A stretch of DNA of 64,000 nt from Stenotrophomonas maltophilia (GCF_003970865.1 NZ_RXLZ01000010.1:1-64000), one strand, 5' to 3'; shown: positions 45,474 to 53,702, counted from the stretch's first letter. Numbers and translations are program-made. Notes: generated from the sequence alone by a model not told the origin.

Positions 45474-46469
45474 TCACGCTACGGCGCGATCAGCTTCGCG
45501 TTCGGTGACCGCCAGGGCTTGTTCGATCAGGCTCCAGCCGGCGCCCGGGCGGTGCGCGCCCTCGCTCAGCACCTGCCGGAATGCGCGACCACCGGGCTGG
45601 CCGTGGAACAGGCCGAGCAGGTGGCGGGTGATGTGCTTCAGCGCCAGGCCTTCGCCCAGTCGCGCCTCGATGTAGGGGCGCATCGCGCGCAGCAGGTCAC
45701 CACGCGCCTGCAGCGGGGCGCCGGTGTGCAGCGCCTCCAGCTGATGCAGCAGGTAGGGGTCGTGGTAGGCCGCACGGCCCAGCATCACGCCATCGACGTG
45801 CGCGGCCTGCGCCTGTACCGCCTCGATGCTGGCCAGTCCACCGTTGATCACCACCGGCAGTGCCGGGCGCTCCTGCTTCAGGCGGTAGGCCCAGTCATAC
45901 TTCAGCGGCGGAACCTCGCGGTTCTCCTTCGGCGACAGGCCCTTCAGCCACGCGTTGCGCGCATGCACCACCACCATCGCCGCACCGGCAGCAACCTGGC
46001 GGTCGACGAAGCTGGCAAACACGTCGTAGTCGTTGTCCTCGTCCACGCCCAGGCGGCACTTCACCGTCACCGGGATATCAACCGCGTCGACCATGGCCGC
46101 CACGCACTCGGCCACCAGCACCGGCTCGCGCATCAGGCAGGCGCCAAAACGCCCGGCCTGCACGCGGTCGGACGGGCAGCCGCAGTTGAGGTTGACCTCG
46201 TCATAGCCCCACTCGGCAGCGATGCGTGCGGCCTGCGCCAGCAGGGCCGGATCACTGCCACCCAGCTGCAACGCCAGCGGCTGCTCGCTGCGGTCGAAGC
46301 CGAGCAGGCGCTCGCGGTCGCCGTGGATGACCGCGTTGGCGTGCACCATCTCCGTGTACAGGCGCGCACCCGGCGCCAGCACGCGATGGAACACGCGGCA
46401 GTGGCGGTCCGTCCAGTCCATCATCGGGGCAACGGACAGGCGAATTTCTTCAGTTTTCAATATTTTCAT
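45474..46469 (-). CDS. dusA: tRNA-dihydrouridine synthase A
   Basis: The protein has 331 residues, a flavin-dependent (beta/alpha)8 enzyme. The N-terminal SVAPMMDWTDRHCR, catalytic Cys in NLNCGCPSDRV, and KCRLGVDEDNDYD are DusA signatures. It reduces U20/U20a in tRNAs. The start ATG at 46469 is used; residues upstream are prophage-derived. The prophage integrase has inserted next to its 5' end but the reading frame is intact, as expected when att recombination restores it. Confidence 0.95.
   Translation of the reverse strand: MKILKTEEIRLSVAPMMDWTDRHCRVFHRVLAPGARLYTEMVHANAVIHGDRERLLGFDRSEQPLALQLGGSDPALLAQAARIAAEWGYDEVNLNCGCPSDRVQAGRFGACLMREPVLVAECVAAMVDAVDIPVTVKCRLGVDEDNDYDVFASFVDRQVAAGAAMVVVHARNAWLKGLSPKENREVPPLKYDWAYRLKQERPALPVVINGGLASIEAVQAQAAHVDGVMLGRAAYHDPYLLHQLEALHTGAPLQARGDLLRAMRPYIEARLGEGLALKHITRHLLGLFHGQPGGRAFRQVLSEGAHRPGAGWSLIEQALAVTEREADRAVA
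46396..46469. other. Probable prophage attachment region (attL) in the 5' end of dusA
   Basis: Integrases of the dusA-specific group use a short core within the first ~25 codons of dusA. Here the coding 5' end (APMMDWTDRH region) is directly followed, 125 bp away, by such an integrase. The second copy of the core is not visible in the window and should lie beyond 64,000. Confidence 0.5.
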
Positions 46470-46594
46470 GCACTTACCGCCATAGATGGGTACACAGAGG
46501 CACCCGATTCTTCCTAGTTTTTCCCGCCAATTCCCATTCATCTGTACCATCCGCGTACCAACAGGAACGTGGTACACCGGGAGCTGGTACACCG

Positions 46595-47656
46595 ATGGCA
46601 ACACTACAACCGCGCAACGGCCGCTGGCGCGCCATTGTGCGTCGAAAGGGTCATCCGACGCAGAGCAGGACCTTCCCCACCAAGACTGCCGCGAAGACCT
46701 GGGGCGACCGCATCGAGCGCGAGCTCGCCGACTACGAGGCCAAAGGCGGCACCCCCGGAGAGAACCTGACCATCGAGCAGCTGATCAGCTGGCGGATCGA
46801 GGATCTGGCCTCGGTGAAAGCTGCAGGCGCGACCCAGACAGGTAACCTGACCCGACTCCGTGAAGGGCTGGGCACCATCGTGGCCAGGCACCTGACGGCC
46901 AACGATGTGATCGAACACGCCCGCCGGCGCGTTCAGGGCAACCACATGAACGCCAAGGGGCACATTATCCCCCCTTGTTCGGCTGCAACCATGAACGTCG
47001 AGCTGGGGTTCCTGTCCGAGCTGCTGAAGCTGGCCGGGCCAATGAAGGGCGTGAAGCTGGCAAGCGACCCGGTGGCTGAAGCCCGCCCCGTTCTGCGACT
47101 GTTGAAGCTGGTCGGGAAGTCCAAGCAGCGTGACCGCCGCCCGACGGCCGAGGAGCTGCTGCGCCTGCACGCCCACTTCGCAGCTGCAGAATGGCGGGCC
47201 ACTATTCCCATGAGCGATATCGTCACTTTCGCCGTCCTCACGGCGAAGCGTGAAAGCGAGATTACGCGGCTGCAGTGGTCAGACCTTGACGCAGCAAACC
47301 GCACCGCGATGCTGAGGGACGCGAAGCACCCCCGCGCGAAGGTCGGTAACCACCGCACATTCCCCCTACTTGGCGAGTCTTGGGACCTGGTGCAGCGTCA
47401 ACCGCAGATCCCTGGGGAGGACAGGATCTTCCCCTTCAACTCGAAGTCTGTCGGCACGGCTTTTACTCGCGCTTGCAGCAAACTCGGGATCTTGGATCTG
47501 TGCTTCCATGATCTGCGGCACGAAGCCACCTCTCGCTTGTTTGAGCAGGGCTACGATATCCCTGAGGTTGCGGCGGTTACGCTCCATCGATCATGGAATG
47601 AGCTGAAGCGCTATACCCAACTGCGACCAGAATCCCTCCACCGAGTTCCGATTTAG
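46595..47656 (+). CDS. int: Tyrosine-type site-specific integrase (dusA type)
   Basis: The protein has 353 residues. An N-terminal arm/core-binding part is followed by the catalytic domain: first Arg in AKRESEITRL, HDLRHEATSRL (HxxR) and a C-terminal block LHRSWNELKRYTQLRPES with the His/Trp and nucleophilic Tyr. It drives integration at the 5' end of dusA. The ATG is 125 bp from the dusA start, on the opposite strand. Confidence 0.92.
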   Translation: MATLQPRNGRWRAIVRRKGHPTQSRTFPTKTAAKTWGDRIERELADYEAKGGTPGENLTIEQLISWRIEDLASVKAAGATQTGNLTRLREGLGTIVARHLTANDVIEHARRRVQGNHMNAKGHIIPPCSAATMNVELGFLSELLKLAGPMKGVKLASDPVAEARPVLRLLKLVGKSKQRDRRPTAEELLRLHAHFAAAEWRATIPMSDIVTFAVLTAKRESEITRLQWSDLDAANRTAMLRDAKHPRAKVGNHRTFPLLGESWDLVQRQPQIPGEDRIFPFNSKSVGTAFTRACSKLGILDLCFHDLRHEATSRLFEQGYDIPEVAAVTLHRSWNELKRYTQLRPESLHRVPI

Positions 47657-47665
47657 GACGCGTGA

Positions 47666-48322
47666 GTGGACACAATGAATGACCAAACGGATTTCTCGGC
47701 ACTGATCCGCATCACCTCGATGGACGCGTTGAAAGCAGCGACCGAGGCGCGCTCCAAAGCCGACTCTGCCAGCTATCGAATGGCGGTTCGACAGATTTTT
47801 GCGGGGGCCGAGGGCATCCTCTGGTACGCAAAATGCATGGCGCGCGCAGCCGCAAAAATTCAGCCAGAGACCTACTCTGCATTGGAGATCGCCGCACTCA
47901 ACGATGAAACCTATGCAGTTGCAGAGAACGGCACCGTAAGGACTAAGCCGAACTTCATACCGATGGTCCACAGTATGAAATTGGTTGCCGACCTGATGTC
48001 CCGCAAGCAAGTGTCGAATGCCGACTTCACGTTCGGCCAAGAGATGCTGGCCACCATTAAGCAGGCAGTAGCAGTCCGCAATCGACTCACGCACCCGAAA
48101 TCAGGCGACGATCTTCTAGTAACGGAGGAAGAGTTTAATGTCGTGGTCGCCTCTTGGGGGCTGATGCTTGCCTTCACACTGAACACGGCGCTTGAGGCTG
48201 ACAAGCGCCTCGGCACCGGCATCTTTCCAGTAATTAAGACCCCTAAGGTTTCGCTGCTGGACGCACTCGTCGGTGCAACCCAGCATGACATGGACGCGGG
48301 AGATACGCCGCCAGTCACATAG
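47666..48322 (+). CDS. Hypothetical protein with HEPN-like Rx4H motif
   Basis: The protein has 218 residues, mostly helical. The segment AVAVRNRLTHPKSGDD contains R-N-R-L-T-H, fitting the Rx4-6H active-site motif of HEPN ribonucleases, preceded by a helix-rich part as in HEPN folds. It is directly downstream of the integrase, a common place for accessory defence genes. The GTG at 47666 or the ATG at 47675 may be the start. The HEPN assignment is motif-based and tentative. Confidence 0.55.
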   Translation: MDTMNDQTDFSALIRITSMDALKAATEARSKADSASYRMAVRQIFAGAEGILWYAKCMARAAAKIQPETYSALEIAALNDETYAVAENGTVRTKPNFIPMVHSMKLVADLMSRKQVSNADFTFGQEMLATIKQAVAVRNRLTHPKSGDDLLVTEEEFNVVVASWGLMLAFTLNTALEADKRLGTGIFPVIKTPKVSLLDALVGATQHDMDAGDTPPVT

Positions 48323-48458
48323 CTTCAACTGGTCGACCTCGCGCTAGTGCTGGCCGAGATCCCGCAGGCATACCGTGTGAGCCGGGCTGTAAACAGCCCA
48401 CGCAGCAACACCGAGCAGCTGCGGCAGCCAGTCGCCTAGGCCGACGCCGTCATCCCCG

Positions 48459-48809
48459 CTACTCCCAGCCGAACGGCGGCAGGATGTGTAGCTTGGCCAA
48501 CCTGTTCGCGCGTACCGCCGATCGGTACGCTGCGATCTTGGCCACTTCCTCGCGTAGACGCGCCTCATGCCTGGCCTCCCATAGCTCAGCGCCGGCGCGG
48601 CCTTGCTCGTAGCTACTGCAGCGCCGGCATGACCCGCCTGGCCCGCTAAGTCCGTCCCGGTGCCGATCCAACGTGGCCACCCAGCTATCGTCGTCCACAC
48701 GCTGCGTCAGCGCGACGACCCACACCCCCTCGCAGGCGATCACGGTCAAAGGATCGGTGGGCAAGCTGGCCGAACGTGTCGTCCAGTAGAAGTCGGCGGG
48801 CAGCGGCAT
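48459..48809 (-). CDS. Hypothetical phage-region protein
   Basis: The protein has 116 residues. It starts at MPLPADFYWTT, contains a Cys pair (CRRCSSYEQGR), a basic helical region (LREEVAKIAAYRSAVRANRLAK) and ends HILPPFGWE. No family recognised. The longer upstream frame (to 48965) enters the GGTAAC repeat region and is rejected. Confidence 0.5.
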   Translation of the reverse strand: MPLPADFYWTTRSASLPTDPLTVIACEGVWVVALTQRVDDDSWVATLDRHRDGLSGPGGSCRRCSSYEQGRAGAELWEARHEARLREEVAKIAAYRSAVRANRLAKLHILPPFGWE

Positions 48810-48929
48810 GGCCGGCAGCTTACGGCTGGCCGTCGCAAAGGCTGCGACAAGGACTGGAGCAGCAGGCGTGAGCGAGTGCGGCGGCGAGGATGTTGATGGC
48901 CCCTTACGCGCTATAAGGTGCAAATTTTG

Positions 48930-49241
48930 AGGTGACCACGGGAAAGAGGTAACAAAGGTAACCAAGCCTTCAAAGTATGCAAATTTATCTCTAAAATCAA
49001 TGCTTTATATGACCTGCATGAAGGTAACAATAGGGTAACCTTGGAGTAACCCGATTACCTATTAGGCAGGTAACATCGGCGGAGTAAAAATTCCTTATGA
49101 ATCAATCACATTACTTCGTAATCAACGGGAAATTACCTCGTATCACCTCAAAAGGTAACCACCTCTATTCTTTTGCAATCAAAGGCTTAGCCCCTGATAT
49201 GGGCCGTGTGTTACCTGGTTACCTCCTTCCCGTGGTCACCT
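48930..49241. repeat. ~312-bp region bounded by 15-bp inverted repeats and rich in GGTAAC motifs
   Basis: AGGTGACCACGGGAA (48930-48944) and its exact inverse TTCCCGTGGTCACCT (49227-49241) bound an AT-richer noncoding stretch. The repeats extend with one mismatch through GAGGTAAC. Eight perfect GGTAAC hexamers occur (direct at 48948, 48957, 49023, 49034, 49069, 49154; inverse at 49210, 49218), plus near-matches (AGTAAC, GGTAAT). The structure suggests iterons or operator arrays, or a MITE-like element. No gene is seen from 48810 to 49472. Confidence 0.7.
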
Positions 49242-49419
49242 GAAAAATCGGGACTGTCGAGGGATGGCTAGTGACCGCCCGCAGGCAGCCTCGCAGGCGC
49301 CCCTCTCGCGCAGGGAACCGCAGGACCAGCCGGTGTCAGAGAACCCCGGAGAACGCCATACAGGGCCGGGACTCGCCCTGCTGCAGGCAGTGCAGAAAAA
49401 GCCCCCTCTGAAGTGCGCA

Positions 49420-49447
49420 GGCGTGGCGGGGAGACGAGTGCGCACGC
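49420..49447 (+). repeat. 28-bp direct repeat, copy 1
   Basis: A 28-bp sequence beginning GGCGTGGCGGGGAGACGAG lies 26 bp before the rha start. An exact second copy is at 50434-50461, before the AlbA_2 gene. Confidence 0.85.
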
Positions 49448-49472
49448 TTGGAGGTAGAGGGCAAAATGGGGC

Positions 49473-50150
49473 ATGACCGCTACCGATCAGCTACCCATCC
49501 CGGTTGTCCGGGTGTCACCCACCGGCAGTGCCTTCACCACCAGCACGGACGTGGCCGCGTTCTTCGACAAGCGCCACAGCCATGTGCTGCGGGCCATAGA
49601 AGGGCTGTTGTGCGACTTGAGAGAGCACATTCATTGGCCGGAAAAGGCCGACGTGGGTGACCAATGGGAAGATCAGGAACATCAGCCCAATTTTGGGCTG
49701 ATGTTCCCCGAAGAACTGTTCGAGGCCGCAGAGGTGGAGGTCAGGCTCGGAAACGGTGCGATCCGGCGCGACCCGATCTACAACCTCAGCCGTGACGGGT
49801 TCGCCCTGTTGGCGATGGGCTTCACGGGCAAGCAAGCTCTCGCATTCAAGCTGGCCTACATATCGGCGTTCAACGCGATGGAAGCCAGACTCCGGCAGCC
49901 CTACGTGGCCCCCTTGGCTGAGGATCTGGAGTTCGCACGGGGCCTGCGCGTCAAAGACAAGCTCATGCTCCACGAGCAGGCCTACAAGGCCTCCCGTGCA
50001 TTGAGCACTGCTACCAACGAGGACGAACGCCGCCAAGCCTATTGGCAGCTGTATCAGGTCAACACGACCCTCGGCGTCCCCATGCCCACCATGGAAGCGC
50101 TGGGAGTTGAGCCGCTGGCCACCAGCAACCGCTTGCCTCAGCCGCGCTGA
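49473..50150 (+). CDS. rha: Rha-family phage regulatory protein
   Basis: The protein has 225 residues. The N-terminal pRha-type domain is visible (FTTSTDVAAFFDKRHSHVLRAIEGL, NLSRDGFALLAMGFTGKQALAFKLAYISAFNAME). In lambdoid phages Rha proteins interfere with growth in hosts lacking IHF and are often used as accessory regulators. The C-terminal half is a variable helical module. It is preceded by the 28-bp repeat and its stop lies in the first unit of the 53-bp tandem repeat. Confidence 0.88.
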   Translation: MTATDQLPIPVVRVSPTGSAFTTSTDVAAFFDKRHSHVLRAIEGLLCDLREHIHWPEKADVGDQWEDQEHQPNFGLMFPEELFEAAEVEVRLGNGAIRRDPIYNLSRDGFALLAMGFTGKQALAFKLAYISAFNAMEARLRQPYVAPLAEDLEFARGLRVKDKLMLHEQAYKASRALSTATNEDERRQAYWQLYQVNTTLGVPMPTMEALGVEPLATSNRLPQPR

Positions 50151-50425
50151 ATCTGTCTTGCACCCCTCTGCCTTGCGGCCCCGCTGGGCTTCGGTCGCGC
50201 TGAATCTGTCTTGCCCCCCTCTGCCTGGCGGCCCAGCCGGGCCTCGGCCGCGCTGAATCTGTCTTGCGCCCCTCTGCCTGGCGGCGCAGCCGGGCCTCAG
50301 CCGCGCTGAATCTGTCTTGCCCCCTCCGCCTGGCGGCACAGCCGGGCCTCGGCCGCGCTGAATCTGTCTTGCGCCCCTCTGCCTGGCGGCCCCGCCAGGC
50401 CTCGATCTGAATCTGTCTTGTGCCC
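50147..50425 (+). repeat. ~53-bp tandem repeat, six copies
   Basis: Units start with CTGAATCTGTCTTG at 50147, 50200, 50253, 50306, 50358 and 50407 (periods 53, 53, 53, 52, 49). Each continues with CCCCTCTGCCTGGCGG and a GC-rich inverted pattern. The first unit contains the stop codon of rha. No spacers vary, so this is not a CRISPR. Confidence 0.9.
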
Positions 50426-50433
50426 CTGCGGCG

Positions 50434-50461
50434 GGCGTGGCGGGGAGACGAGTGCGCACGC
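50434..50461 (+). repeat. 28-bp direct repeat, copy 2
   Basis: Exact copy of the 28-bp repeat at 49420-49447; ends 72 bp before the AlbA_2 gene start. The two copies flank rha plus its tandem repeat. Confidence 0.85.
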
Positions 50462-50532
50462 CGACTGTCAGACGCCTTGACCCGCACCCGGCGTCGCGGT
50501 CTCATGCGGCCTGACGAATGGAGACCAATGGC

Positions 50533-51696
50533 ATGGCAGCGGTCAGCAGGGAGTGGGTGGAGGCGCTGGTGCAAGACCGCGCGCAGGAGTCGGTGCATCT
50601 TGACTTCAAGCGCGAGCAGCCCTCCAAGAAGGAGGATGGCCGGAGGGAGCTTCTTAAAGACGTCTGCGCCCTAGCCAATACTGAGGGCGGGCGAATTGTG
50701 TACGGAGTCGAGGAGGACGACGATGCCTGCGCCTCTCGCATCGTGCCAATCACTGGTGAAGAAAGCGACGCTGCGCAGCGTCGCCTGGATCAGTCCATCG
50801 TGGACGGCATCCAGCCAAGGCTTGTGGGATGCACGGTCACAGCACTCGCTGTCGCTTCCGGATACGTGTTGGTGATTGATGTCCCACCGCAGTACGGCGG
50901 GCCCTTTCAGTCCTCCTTCAACAACCAACGGCGATTCACTTACCGTCAGGGAACCATAAACATCGATATGGACTACAACCAACTCCGCGCCGCATTCCAA
51001 ATGCGCGGTAGGGCACTGCAGGAAGCATCAGCATGGCGACGCTCCCGGCTGAACCACATCAATGACGCGATCCGCAAGAAGCGAATGGTGGATAGGGCTT
51101 GGCTCCTCGTCCACATCATGCCTTTCAGTGCGTTGTTCGACGGAAACCTGATCGACCTTAACGCTCTAGCAACGTCCAACCGAAGTGTGATCCACGAGCA
51201 TGCTGACTTCCGTACATTCACTGCCGACGGCCTGCTCTACCAAGATGCGCGGCCAGGTGAGCGCCCGGAGGAGTTCGCTAGGTTCTTCCGCTCTGGCTTG
51301 ACTGAATTCGGTTGGCTCGGAGACCGGCGACCGTCCGATGGCAAGCTACTCATTCGGGGGCTGACAGCAGCCATGACCATCCGCCATCTGGTACATCGCT
51401 GCGCGCGTATTCTGGTGGAGCTCGGCGTCTCAGGGCCTGCATACATTTCGCTGTCGGGCTTGCTGATCGAAAGCCACCGCCTTCACTACCGCGGCCCTGA
51501 CTTTGACGAGCAGACGCCAGAGCCTTGGGAATCCGAGATGGAACCTCCAATGCTCGAAGTGAGCAGTTTGTCCGAGCTGGCCTCTTCTCCAGATATCTGG
51601 TGCCGTCGGCTATCCGACATGCTGTTTCAGACTTTCGGCCTGGAGCGCTGCCCCTATTACGACCGCGACGACACATGGAAGCCGCCCCGCCATTAG
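50533..51696 (+). CDS. AlbA_2/Schlafen-like domain protein
   Basis: The protein has 387 residues. The N-terminal ~130 residues fit the AlbA_2 (Schlafen-related) divalent-cation/nucleic-acid binding domain: QESVHLDFKREQ, LLKDVCALANTEGGRIVYGVEE, and a later VLVIDVPPQYGGPF. The C-terminal two-thirds is a helical region of unknown role. The ATG at 50533 has GGAG 9 nt upstream and is preferred over the ATG at 50518. Such proteins are common in accessory regions as anti-phage or regulatory factors; a role here is not proven. A terminator follows. Confidence 0.7.
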   Translation: MAAVSREWVEALVQDRAQESVHLDFKREQPSKKEDGRRELLKDVCALANTEGGRIVYGVEEDDDACASRIVPITGEESDAAQRRLDQSIVDGIQPRLVGCTVTALAVASGYVLVIDVPPQYGGPFQSSFNNQRRFTYRQGTINIDMDYNQLRAAFQMRGRALQEASAWRRSRLNHINDAIRKKRMVDRAWLLVHIMPFSALFDGNLIDLNALATSNRSVIHEHADFRTFTADGLLYQDARPGERPEEFARFFRSGLTEFGWLGDRRPSDGKLLIRGLTAAMTIRHLVHRCARILVELGVSGPAYISLSGLLIESHRLHYRGPDFDEQTPEPWESEMEPPMLEVSSLSELASSPDIWCRRLSDMLFQTFGLERCPYYDRDDTWKPPRH

Positions 51697-51714
51697 TCGC
51701 ACACTCCAACAGAG

Positions 51715-51740
51715 AAGGCCGCTGTTAAGCGGCCTTCTTT
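51715..51740. terminator. Terminator between convergent AlbA_2 and methyltransferase genes
   Basis: The perfect arms AAGGCCGCT / AGCGGCCTT with a GTTA loop are followed by CTTT on one strand and CTCTGTT on the other. Confidence 0.85.
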
Positions 51741-51755
51741 CGTAAGCGCCTGAGA

Positions 51756-52466
51756 TTAGTGACTACCCAATCTGCTGGTGGCCACGTCGTAGTAGTGCCG
51801 GGTCATCTCTATGCCGGTCCACGCGTAGCCCTCCGCACCCGCAGCCACCAACGTGGTGCCGGAACCGGCGAACGGATCGAGGATGCGCCCGCCCTGCTCA
51901 CAGATCCGCACCAGCTGGCGCATGAGGTCGGTCGGCTTGCCGGTGAGGTGGTGCTTGTCCGACTTGCGCACCGCCTCGCGGAAGACACCCGGCAGCGTTG
52001 GCGCCGCCCGGCCTAGCGGCATCCCGCCCTTGCTGCCCCATACGACGTACTCGGCTTGGTTGGAGAATCGGCCGCGCTGCGGCCGCACGCCGCCAGTCTT
52101 GTCCCACACCGCCACACCGCGCCAGATGAAGCCGGCGCACTGCAGCGCATCGGTAGTCAGCGGCAGCTGCCGCCAGTCGGTGAACAGCAACACCGGCGCA
52201 CCATCGCGCAAGACGCGGTTGCACTGCGCCAGCCAAAGCTGCATCCACGCCAGGTGCGAACGCTGGTCGCGTTCGTCGCTGGGGAAGTCCGCGTGCAGGT
52301 ATGGCCCGCTGCTCTGCATGTACTTCTCGTTGGGGCTGCGCTGGCGAGCGGAGGCGTGGACGCCACCGCTGGCATACGGTGGATCAGTGATGAGGGCGTC
52401 GAAGCTGTTGGCCGGCAGGGTCGGCAGGATGGTCAGGGCATCGCCGTGGATCAGTTCGTTCTTCAT
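51756..52466 (-). CDS. Phage DNA methyltransferase (beta-type, adenine or cytosine-N4)
   Basis: The protein has 236 residues. The catalytic motif IV DPPY at residues 28-31 precedes motif I ILDPFAGSGTT near the C-terminus, the beta-class order. A target-recognition stretch lies between. There is no restriction enzyme beside it. Its start overlaps the com-like gene by 83 nt, suggesting translational control by Com as in phage Mu. It probably protects phage DNA from host restriction. Confidence 0.9.
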   Translation of the reverse strand: MKNELIHGDALTILPTLPANSFDALITDPPYASGGVHASARQRSPNEKYMQSSGPYLHADFPSDERDQRSHLAWMQLWLAQCNRVLRDGAPVLLFTDWRQLPLTTDALQCAGFIWRGVAVWDKTGGVRPQRGRFSNQAEYVVWGSKGGMPLGRAAPTLPGVFREAVRKSDKHHLTGKPTDLMRQLVRICEQGGRILDPFAGSGTTLVAAGAEGYAWTGIEMTRHYYDVATSRLGSH

Positions 52467-52641
52467 GGGTAGAGCCTTCTTCGTGGTGTCGCTCGCGGCG
52501 ATCCGTGGAGAGGCTCTGGGCCTTCATGTGATTCATGTCCCCACACCGGGGGCATTTCATTTGTAGATCGTAGGCACCTGTCGCTTTGGCCAACAGGCGC
52601 GCACAGGCGCCGCAGCGCAGGTTCTGTCGTGCTTGATTCAT
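52384..52641 (-). CDS. com: Com-like zinc-finger translational activator
   Basis: The protein has 85 residues. Two CxxC pairs (Cys10/13 and Cys30/33: RCGACARLL ... KCPRCGDMNH) match the Mu Com family, a small RNA-binding protein that opens the mom start site. Here it overlaps and precedes the methyltransferase gene in another frame, analogous to com-mom. Its start lies in a 4-nt overlap with the portal stop (ATGA). Confidence 0.8.
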   Translation of the reverse strand: MNQARQNLRCGACARLLAKATGAYDLQMKCPRCGDMNHMKAQSLSTDRRERHHEEGSTHEERTDPRRCPDHPADPAGQQLRRPHH

Positions 52642-53702
52642 GCCGCTGCCACACCCAGCTCGAAGGCGTCGAAGCGGATCACCTCCTGCCCCAACCACTC
52701 GTTGATAGCGGTCATACGGGTCTGCAGCGGGGCGAGTTCCATCGCCGCCCACACTGTCGCTGCATCCCGGATCGAGCCAAAGCCGCCGCTGTTCTGCGGG
52801 ACGATACCGAGCAGCTGCGGCGGAACCCGCAGCGCAGCCAGCATGTCATCGCGGGTCACGCTCTTGATGCCGGTGAATTCATCCCTGGCCGCCACCTCGC
52901 TGACCGGGATCACCTGCAGGCCGTCTTTCTTCCCGTTGGGAGAATGCACGAACAGGTTCTTGAAATTGCCCGGCCCGCGCGACTGACGCAGTGCCTCGCG
53001 CAGCGCATCCACGTCCATGCCCTCGGGCTGCGGGTCGGTCATGTACAGGATGTAGCCCGCGTGCGAGCCGTTGTTGTAGTACTTGCGTCGGAACAGCGTA
53101 GCCGATTCGTTCAGCAGCGCAGCCTGCACCGCTGGCATCCACTCTGGCAGGCCGTAAATCTCCTGGTCGGCATCCGCCTCCCGTAGCTGGAACACCTCAC
53201 CGGCTGGAAACTCATGCTCTACCCGACCGGTGCGTACCTGGAAGAACTCACCGGGCTGCACGCCACGGCGCATGTACTGCGCCAGCGGCACGGCAAGGCT
53301 GTGTGCGGTACCGGACATGGCACGCCGGCGTTCGACGTAGCCCATGCCGAAGGTGGTGTAGTCCAGCGCCAGCTGCGAGAACGCCTCGCGGCTCAACAGC
53401 CGGTGCGGTCGGAACGTGCGCACCAGCATGTTGCGCTTGAACGTCAGGCCGCTGTGCAGGTATGGGTTGGAGCGCGTCGTGCGAGACAGGCCATACAGAT
53501 CCACCGGCGGCTCGAAGTAGCGGCCATTGCGCCAGCATTCGAGGTAGTCGAGGAAACCGCGCGATTCCAGCACCGGGCTGGCCTCGCCAAAGGTGAAGGC
53601 TTCGATACTCACCGGCGGCGCGGCGATGGCGCCCTGGTCGGCGTCGGTCACCGCCGGCAGCGTGCGCGAGGTGATCGAATCGTTCGGGGGCTCCGTTGTC
53701 AT
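52638..53702 (-). CDS. P2-like portal protein (gpQ)
   Basis: The protein has 354 residues of the P2/PBSX portal type: YLECWRNGRYFEPPVDLYGLSR, KRNMLVRTFRPHRLLSREAF, SHAGYILYMTDPQ, and SVTRDDMLAALRVPPQLLGIVPQN. The C-terminus ends AFELGVAAA. It appears complete, but its start codon coincides with a deletion junction (see finding), so an original longer N-terminus cannot be excluded. The usual upstream terminase gene P is missing. Confidence 0.9.
   Translation of the reverse strand: MTTEPPNDSITSRTLPAVTDADQGAIAAPPVSIEAFTFGEASPVLESRGFLDYLECWRNGRYFEPPVDLYGLSRTTRSNPYLHSGLTFKRNMLVRTFRPHRLLSREAFSQLALDYTTFGMGYVERRRAMSGTAHSLAVPLAQYMRRGVQPGEFFQVRTGRVEHEFPAGEVFQLREADADQEIYGLPEWMPAVQAALLNESATLFRRKYYNNGSHAGYILYMTDPQPEGMDVDALREALRQSRGPGNFKNLFVHSPNGKKDGLQVIPVSEVAARDEFTGIKSVTRDDMLAALRVPPQLLGIVPQNSGGFGSIRDAATVWAAMELAPLQTRMTAINEWLGQEVIRFDAFELGVAAA

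Noticed and set aside
48459-48965. Longer 168-residue version of the minus-strand phage gene
   Set aside because: The extra 52 residues are encoded in the GGTAAC repeat region and lack a ribosome site; the 116-residue form is preferred.
49264-49476. 70-residue plus-strand frame before rha
   Set aside because: It overlaps the 28-bp repeat and the rha start, and the composition is low-complexity Arg/Pro.
50147-50425. CRISPR array
   Set aside because: The whole 53-bp unit is repeated with no variable spacers, and no cas genes are present.
49515-50459. 314-residue minus-strand frame through rha and the tandem repeat
   Set aside because: The repeated KTDSAR-like peptides come from translating the 53-bp tandem repeat; the remainder is antisense to rha.
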